9,221 nucleotides of DNA. It comes from Verrucomicrobiota bacterium. GTDB lineage: Bacteria > Verrucomicrobiota > Verrucomicrobiia > Limisphaerales > JAFMIX01. Position 1 is the first letter of the stretch. Every line of letters begins with the position of its first letter. Below, piece after piece: positions 6,501 through 9,221 of the stretch. The notes under the pieces were generated by a model. It did no database searches, was not told where the DNA came from, and saw only the letters and a list, made by a program, of their open reading frames with translations. The position numbers and the translations under genes are program-made. Where the stretch lies: positions 1-9,221 of the forward strand of contig JAPLTZ010000135.1 in NCBI GenBank assembly GCA_026397895.1, read 5' to 3'.

Positions 6501-7762
6501 GTGCGGGTTTTAGCACCAACAGCAGCGCCAACGCTTTCACCAACCGCCTCACGCTCGCCGGCAGAGTGTTGACGGCGGGGTTCGGGACGAACATTGGCAG
6601 CGGCGGGGTCAAACTCTACGGCGTCGTGGTGCAGCTCAACGGCGGATACAGCCTCACGCTGCCCGCCAACGGCACGCTCGACGTGCGCGCCGGAATCACG
6701 AACGCCTCGACCACCGCGAGCAATCTGTTCGTCAACGCCTCGGTGCAGAGTCCGGCGGTGGCGTATTCCGTGACGTGGAACAACACCGCGCCCGGCGGCA
6801 GCGGGCCAGTTTTCACGACCAACCAGATTTCGCGCGCGGCTTCCACGGCGGGTGTGGCTTACAGCAACTCCATCGCTGGCACGGCGACGGACGGAAACGG
6901 TGACGCCTTGACCTACGCCAAAGGCACAGGCCCGGTGTGGCTGACCATCGCCGCGAACGGCACGCTCTCCGGCACGCCGGCGACGGCGGACGTGGGGACG
7001 AATTCCTGGACGGTGTCGGTCAGCGACGGAACGCGGCTCGCCTTGGCGACGTTGAAGATTGTCGTTCGCACCAAACCGGTTTTCCTGTCCAGGCAGCGGC
7101 CCGGCGTGGTTGAGCGTGGCGGCGAACGGCGCGTTGTCCGGCACGCCGGGAACGGGCGACACGTTTACCAACGAGTGGATCGTTTCCGTGACGGACGGCA
7201 CCTGGACGAACGCGGCGCTGCTGCGCATCAACGTCTGCGGTGCGCCGAAGTTCTGGAACGATCCGGTGGTCAAGTCGCCGGCGTGGACGAACGAGAATTA
7301 TTCCAGCGCGGGGCAGACGCTTGCCGCCGACGCCGCCTCGCCGTGCAGCGCGCCGTTGACCTTCGCGAAAGGCAGCGGGCCAAGCTGGTTGAGCGTGGCC
7401 GCCAACGGGGCGTTGTCCGGCACGCCGCTGGTCGGAAATCTGGGGACGAACACCTGGACAGTTTCCGTGAGCGACGGCAGCGCCACCGCCACCACCACGC
7501 TGCGCATCGTCGTGCCGACGCCCATCGTCATCGCGGCGCAGGAGCAGTGGGACGGCACGAACAATCCCCACGCCGCGCAGGGCGTGACCCTGACCGGCAG
7601 CGGCACGACGGCCGATCCGGCGGTTTACACGATTCCCACGCACCTGAAGATCGCCACAAACGGGAGCATCACGATGAGCACGCCGCCGCCCGCCGGCGGT
7701 CAGGATGTGCCGCCGGACAACAGCATCACGCTGAAGTTCACCGGCGGCGATCTCAAGATTGA
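3545..7762 (+). CDS. Exported LamG / beta-propeller glycoside-hydrolase-like modular protein, 5' part of a frameshifted gene
   Basis: The frame is open for 1405 codons, but only about the first 1181 (to about 7085) look like real protein. Beyond that the translation turns Arg/His-rich and unlike any domain, while the adjacent frame carries the expected sequence. Residues 1-43 are a signal peptide (hydrophobic run L-V-L-V-A-L-L-L-P-L, cleavage after A-Q-A). In-frame ATGs at 3545, 3557 and 3599 are all possible starts. The last gives the most typical signal peptide, and none has a strong ribosome site. Residues about 48-315 are LamG/concanavalin-like (T-V-A-L-W-L-F-D-E, W-H-H-V-A-F-T-V, G-Y-L-D-E-V-R-V). 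Residues about 345-688 match a five-bladed propeller family related in fold to GH32/GH43: H-L-F-I-D-S, F-K-D-T-N-P-N-I-P-A-D-E-R-F-K, S-G-D-L-I-H-W, S-E-T-Y-W-D. Its companion sandwich follows (about 689-795: D-G-F-V-S-F-D-A-G, D-C-D-P-I). Next come a beta-rich module (800-1085) and one Ig-like repeat (1088-1175). A hydrolase or glycan-binding role is inferred, and catalytic residues cannot be assigned. Confidence 0.75.
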   Translation: MSHRMNQTVPTRQNYRREMPLLRLAAALALVLVALLLPLRAQATTNAETVALWLFDETSYPDTPLLDGTQNAYDLRLTPTGQLTTGKYGNALRLAPGTNYNAYYSEWDGSVVSAFMLRPWGDICGLWGPTITPASLVTTAAGLEWTCEFWLKLAAAPSAEAAVLHFGYAYDPGLTVNLTAGSAGFRLTNNYGGWAAVCPVSAGALATGAWHHVAFTVSATGNRVNLFVDGQQQAGSSWNIISKQSLPNTNFPASLVMTTYGVFDASQNYERFRSYRFNLSLGEDRHGAADLDGYLDEVRVSSVVRYTGNFTPPGSFSYNYGTNAPADSVTNGPAILFGTNAPSGTVQLGSRRHLFIDSVLLDTTNNVQRTVNIPRIEPVVTPYLNGDLNVVDHAGEVWVVLPDSYESGVGAVRIYESANGTNFTAPSLGVIEYNGSTNNNLVLNHTPMWAGTFKDTNPNIPADERFKMTGWVANSGIQLFTSGDLIHWRRNETMMLPLCSGGGSETYWDDQNGYYKYFIKRDPHFASPTCASAGGRTGVGFETRAVTKEWPFQVLASPYYAGWASPVVTCEGPVVFGTNSFGDVYRTRAIKYPWAPDVYLAFVWRFAADDVRRTELSISRDGTNWTGLGATGLYLPSGMAIGGFTNGEAMMHYGLVRRGNSIWQYADFNNGSHHGYNGVTTMSAFARLVQRLDGFVSFDAGTNTGLATTRPLVFSGSRLVLNLDSHSGVTKVALLDTNGVALAGYALTDCDPITADSVNQIVTWHSNSSVASLSGTAVRVQLQMTQSKLYALQFATSGPVVVDTVEYWNGLENPHALDGVTLTGAGVATNPYVYTIPAGMSITANGAIWLTSDLGNTNEDAAIKFVFAGGDLQMEAGAVISTSRPLRTGAMDFILDMAGHNITGAGKIVGLRGPAGNRAYKPRDVTVTNAVDVTLQDITQAAGGSAGGNIVVKARNVTVNDVDTRAFRTDNQTVNGSLELRALDAGAGFSTNSSANAFTNRLTLAGRVLTAGFGTNIGSGGVKLYGVVVQLNGGYSLTLPANGTLDVRAGITNASTTASNLFVNASVQSPAVAYSVTWNNTAPGGSGPVFTTNQISRAASTAGVAYSNSIAGTATDGNGDALTYAKGTGPVWLTIAANGTLSGTPATADVGTNSWTVSVSDGTRLALATLKIVVRTKPVFLSRQRPGVVERGGERRVVRHAGNGRHVYQRVDRFRDGRHLDERGAAAHQRLRCAEVLERSGGQVAGVDERELFQRGADACRRRRLAVQRAVDLRERQRAKLVERGRQRGVVRHAAGRKSGDEHLDSFRERRQRHRHHHAAHRRADAHRHRGAGAVGRHEQSPRRAGRDPDRQRHDGRSGGLHDSHAPEDRHKREHHDEHAAARRRSGCAAGQQHHAEVHRRRSQD
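3689..4489 (+). other. LamG-like (concanavalin A-like) domain
   Basis: This covers residues about 48-315 of the modular protein. The opening W-L-F-D-E strand, the central W-T-C-E-F-W-L-K and W-H-H-V-A-F-T-V strands, V-N-L-F-V-D-G-Q-Q and the closing D-G-Y-L-D-E-V-R-V strand are in the order expected of LamG/laminin-G-like jelly rolls in bacterial carbohydrate-active proteins. The likely role is glycan binding. The Thr-Asn-rich linker after it contains two similar units, Y-G-T-N-A-P-A-D-S and F-G-T-N-A-P-S-G-T. Confidence 0.7.
4577..5929 (+). other. Five-bladed beta-propeller plus beta-sandwich, GH32/GH43-like
   Basis: This covers residues about 345-795. The order L-F-I-D, D-T-N-P...P-A-D-E-R-F-K, S-G-D-L-I-H-W-R and Y-W-D-D...Y-Y-K-Y-F is one I recognise from large secreted planctomycete and verrucomicrobial proteins usually annotated as hypothetical or as GH32/GH43-like. 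The trailing sandwich has the family's D-G-F-V-S-F-D-A-G, R-P-L-V-F-S-G-S-R-L-V-L-N and D-C-D-P-I-T-A-D-S motifs. The W-M-N-D-P-N-G motif of true GH32 enzymes is absent, so substrate and catalysis are unknown. Confidence 0.6.
5942..6799 (+). repeat. Beta-rich module, copy 1
   Basis: This covers residues about 800-1085. It opens E-Y-W-N-G-L-E-N-P-H-A and G-V-T-L-T-G-A-G, then Y-T-I-P, then F-A-G-G-D-L-Q-M-E and I-T-G-A-G-K-I-V-G-L. Short alternating strands rich in Val, Thr and Asn suggest a beta-helix-like fold. It corresponds along its length to copy 2 at about 7524-8402. I cannot name the family. Confidence 0.65.
6806..7069 (+). repeat. Putative Ig (He_PIG-like) repeat 1, complete
   Basis: This is an Ig-like repeat from P-V-F-T-T-N to L-K-I-V-V. 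It holds A-G-V-A-Y-S-N-S-I-A-G, D-G-N-G-D-A-L-T-Y-A-K-G-T-G-P, N-G-T-L-S-G-T-P and W-T-V-S-V-S-D-G. These are the hallmarks of putative Ig repeats in bacterial surface proteins, with N-G-T-L-S-G-T-P as the most conserved core. It is a spacer or adhesion unit. Confidence 0.7.
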
Positions 7763-9197
7763 GACGAACGCCTTCATCAACATCGCGCGGCGCACGCGCA
7801 GCGGTTCACAGAACGCGCTCCTCTCGATGGGCGGCGGCAGCATCACCGGCGCGGGGCAGATTCGCGGGTTGTGGAACAGCACTTCCTCGCCGCGCACGCT
7901 GACGATTGAGGATGTGAAGGACGTGAGCCTGGCCTCCATTGACGTGCATGTTGAGAACGTGAATAACTCCGGGCGCAACCTCAACCTCAACGCGACCGGC
8001 CGGGTGGAGATCAGTTTGATTGACACCAGCGATGTGCAGACGACCGGCGGCGACGCCGGCGACGTGAACATTTCCGCCGGGGTGATTTCCGTGGGAACAA
8101 TCAAGGCATTCGCCGCCCGCAGTCAAAGTCCGCAGGTGAACAACGGCAACATCACGTTGAATGCGGTGGGCGCGCCGGCCTACGATCCCAACACCGCCGC
8201 CGGCAACACCATCCTGAACCGGCTGATCTTGAGCGGGTCCATCGCCACCAGCGTGCAGAAACAATCCACCGCCACGCTGACGTTGAATGCCGGCGTTTAC
8301 CCGAACGGCGTCGGCGCGGTGGTGGGAGATGTTTTCACCAACGGCACCACCAACGTGCTGACGCCCGGTTACATCGTCCAGTGGACGACTGCCGCCACGA
8401 CTGCCACGGTGAGTTCCTCCGCGAATCCGGTTTGTCCGGGAACAGCGGTGAGTTTCACCGCCAACGTGACATCGGCGGGCAGCGGCACGCCGGTGGGCGC
8501 GGTGCAGTTCCAGACGAACGGCGTGAATTGCGGGAGCACGGTGCCGCTTTCCGGCGGGAGCGCGGTCAGTCCGGCGGTGGTGCTGCCGGTGGGGAACAGC
8601 GTCGTCACGGCGGTTTATTCCGGGAACACAAATTTTGCGGCCAGCACAGCGGCGGATTTCACGCAGACGGTGCGTTCCAATTCGGTGCCGGTGGCGAAGA
8701 ACATCTCGCTGGGCGCGGTGAGCAACGCACCGTCCACGGTGAAGATCATCGGCGGCAGCAACGCGCCCACGGACGCCGACGGCGACGCGCTGCTGGTGAC
8801 GGCGGTGACGCAGGGGACGAACGGCACGGTGGCGACCGACGGGACGAATGTGACTTACACGGCCACCAACGCATTTACCGGCACGGACTTTTTTACCTAC
8901 CGAGTCGGCGACGCCTGCGGCAATTCAACTCCGGCGACGGCGACGGTGGCGGTCATCGCCAGCAGCGCGGGCTTCAACCAGTTGAAACCGACGGGCAGCG
9001 TCATCAACGGCACGGTGGTGCTGAATTATCTGGGCCTGCCCGGCTACAACTGCGCGCTGGAATGGGCGACCAACCTGACGCCGCCCGTGAGCTGGCGACC
9101 GCTTATCACGAATACGGTGGCGACGAACGGGCTGCTGAACTTCACGAACACGTCGTCCGCGCTGCTGAACTTTTTTCGGGCGCGGTATTTTCCATGA
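7059..9197 (+). CDS. 3' part of the frameshifted modular protein: Ig-like repeats, beta-rich module and C-terminal tail
   Basis: This frame opens at a TTG (7059), but real protein begins at about 7092, so the TTG is unlikely to be a true start. There is no signal peptide and no ribosome site. As the continuation of the 3545 gene it encodes about 700 more residues. In order these are: the rest of Ig repeat 2 (7092-7235), Ig repeat 3 (7242-7519), beta-rich module copy 2 (7524-8402), a Big_3_5-like Ig domain (about 8403-8668; F-T-A-N-V-T, V-Y-S-G-N-T-N-F-A-A-S), a cadherin-like/Big_9-like domain (about 8686-8958; P-T-D-A-D-G-D-A-L, F-T-G-T-D-F-F-T-Y-R-V-G-D) and a roughly 75-residue tail ending F-F-R-A-R-Y-F-P. 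No transmembrane anchor, LPXTG, PEP-CTERM or autotransporter barrel is seen. If the frame change is real in the cell, this part would not be made as part of the exported protein and the gene would be truncated at the stop at 7762. Confidence 0.75.
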   Translation: MSFAPNRFSCPGSGPAWLSVAANGALSGTPGTGDTFTNEWIVSVTDGTWTNAALLRINVCGAPKFWNDPVVKSPAWTNENYSSAGQTLAADAASPCSAPLTFAKGSGPSWLSVAANGALSGTPLVGNLGTNTWTVSVSDGSATATTTLRIVVPTPIVIAAQEQWDGTNNPHAAQGVTLTGSGTTADPAVYTIPTHLKIATNGSITMSTPPPAGGQDVPPDNSITLKFTGGDLKIETNAFINIARRTRSGSQNALLSMGGGSITGAGQIRGLWNSTSSPRTLTIEDVKDVSLASIDVHVENVNNSGRNLNLNATGRVEISLIDTSDVQTTGGDAGDVNISAGVISVGTIKAFAARSQSPQVNNGNITLNAVGAPAYDPNTAAGNTILNRLILSGSIATSVQKQSTATLTLNAGVYPNGVGAVVGDVFTNGTTNVLTPGYIVQWTTAATTATVSSSANPVCPGTAVSFTANVTSAGSGTPVGAVQFQTNGVNCGSTVPLSGGSAVSPAVVLPVGNSVVTAVYSGNTNFAASTAADFTQTVRSNSVPVAKNISLGAVSNAPSTVKIIGGSNAPTDADGDALLVTAVTQGTNGTVATDGTNVTYTATNAFTGTDFFTYRVGDACGNSTPATATVAVIASSAGFNQLKPTGSVINGTVVLNYLGLPGYNCALEWATNLTPPVSWRPLITNTVATNGLLNFTNTSSALLNFFRARYFP
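7070..7235 (+). repeat. Putative Ig repeat 2, first half missing and frame changed
   Basis: The repeat starts normally (K-P-V-F-L-S, frame of the 3545 start) and then jumps to G-S-G-P-A-W-L-S in the next frame. It continues with N-G-A-L-S-G-T-P and W-I-V-S-V-T-D-G. Compared with repeats 1 and 3, roughly 33-43 residues between the opening P-V-F and G-S-G-P are absent. Confidence 0.7.
7085..7092 (+). other. Frame change within the modular gene
   Basis: Sensible protein runs to about 7085 in the frame of the 3545 start, and resumes at about 7092 (G-S-G-P-A-W) shifted by +1. The 7 bases between the P-V-F codons and the GGC of G-S-G imply, if part of the repeat was deleted, a loss of 3k+2 bases. 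No classical -1 slippery site would give this shift. A deletion in the genome or an assembly collapse between similar repeats are the two likely causes. Confidence 0.75.
7242..7519 (+). repeat. Putative Ig repeat 3, complete
   Basis: This repeat runs from A-P-K-F-W-N-D to L-R-I-V-V. It contains L-T-F-A-K-G-S-G-P-S-W-L-S, N-G-A-L-S-G-T-P and W-T-V-S-V-S-D-G. Two Cys (V-C-G-A-P and S-P-C-S-A-P) occur in its first half. Its second half is close to repeat 2 at the DNA level (7370-7427 against 7091-7148). Confidence 0.7.
7524..8402 (+). repeat. Beta-rich module, copy 2
   Basis: It aligns by eye with copy 1: E-Q-W-D-G-T-N-N-P-H-A, G-V-T-L-T-G-S-G, V-Y-T-I-P, F-T-G-G-D-L-K-I-E and I-T-G-A-G-Q-I-R-G-L. 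Both close with N-R-L-x-L-x-G and a final V-T-W or V-Q-W strand. The DNA has diverged, so this is an old intragenic duplication or the use of a shared module, not a recent tandem copy. Confidence 0.65.
8970..9197 (+). other. C-terminal tail module of verrucomicrobial type
   Basis: The last 75 or so residues read N-Q-L-K-P...L-N-Y-L-G-L-P-G-Y-N-C-A-L-E-W-A-T-N-L, W-R-P-L-I-T-N-T and F-T-N-T...F-F-R-A-R-Y-F-P. Similar tails (G-x-P-G-x-x-Y-x-L/V...T-N-L...W...F-x-R-x-R) end many exported proteins of Verrucomicrobiota that I recall. Its role, perhaps folding or secretion, is not known to me. The 24 bases after the stop hold nothing recognisable. Confidence 0.5.
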
Positions 9198-9221
9198 TCA
9201 TTTAATTACCGGGTTTGATTT

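Noticed and set aside
7076..7097. Programmed frameshifting at GGTTTTC or at TCC-AGG-C
   Set aside because: The needed shift is +1, so a -1 slippery heptamer does not help, and there is no stop codon or clear stimulator. The missing half of the Ig repeat is better explained by a deletion or assembly collapse.
4850..7273. Long antisense open frame (about 800 codons) opposite the modular gene
   Set aside because: Same reason: low-complexity Arg/Ala/Gly/His composition, no motif, and the sense strand encodes recognisable LamG, propeller and Ig-like domains.
6806..7519. Possible CRISPR or mobile-element repeats
   Set aside because: The repeats are in-frame protein domain repeats with diverged DNA, with no regular short spacers, no terminal inverted repeats and no transposase.
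7093..7762. The last 220 or so codons of the frame that starts at 3545
   Set aside because: They translate into Arg/His-rich sequence while the +1 frame over the same bases encodes Ig repeat 3 and the start of module copy 2. They are out-of-frame reading after the frame break.

Overview
The window (high GC, dense coding, all genes on the + strand) reads as a piece of a carbohydrate-degradation locus from a Gram-negative bacterium of the Planctomycetota-Verrucomicrobiota group, most likely Verrucomicrobiota. The phylum call is inference from protein style. It rests on large secreted modular proteins rich in Thr-Asn and 'GTN' turns, a C-terminal tail (Y-L-G-L-P-G-Y-N...A-L-E-W...F-R-A-R-Y) of a type I associate with verrucomicrobial exported proteins, and a beta-propeller family that I know mainly from Planctomycetes and Verrucomicrobia.

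Layout. (1) Positions 1-141 hold the last 46 codons of a gene whose C-terminus matches the end of the next gene, so it is probably another GH106-type enzyme. (2) After a 22-bp gap and a good Shine-Dalgarno, 164-3448 encodes a complete exported 1094-residue GH106 family alpha-L-rhamnosidase. A discoidin-like (F5/8 type C) domain is inserted near its N-terminus and a GH2-type sugar-binding jelly roll lies at its C-terminus. (3) A 96-bp intergenic stretch, partly AT-rich, follows and has no convincing terminator. (4) From 3545 to 9197 lies one very large exported modular gene that is broken by a frame change near 7085-7092. Its modules in order are: signal peptide, LamG-like domain, five-bladed beta-propeller with a beta-sandwich (glycoside-hydrolase-like), a roughly 290-residue beta-rich module, a series of putative Ig (He_PIG-like) repeats, a second diverged copy of the beta-rich module, a Big_3_5-like Ig domain, a cadherin-like/Big_9-like domain and the C-terminal tail. 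Read through the frame change it would be about 1,880 residues.

How they fit together (inference): the rhamnosidases would remove alpha-L-rhamnose from a rhamnose-containing polysaccharide or glycoside. The modular protein would bind, and perhaps cut, the same glycan outside the cell or at its surface. No regulator, transporter, RNA gene, CRISPR array or mobile element is visible. The most notable points are the frame break, which coincides with the loss of half an Ig repeat, the duplicated beta-rich module on either side of the Ig array, and the unusual joining of the propeller family to this adhesin-like tail.
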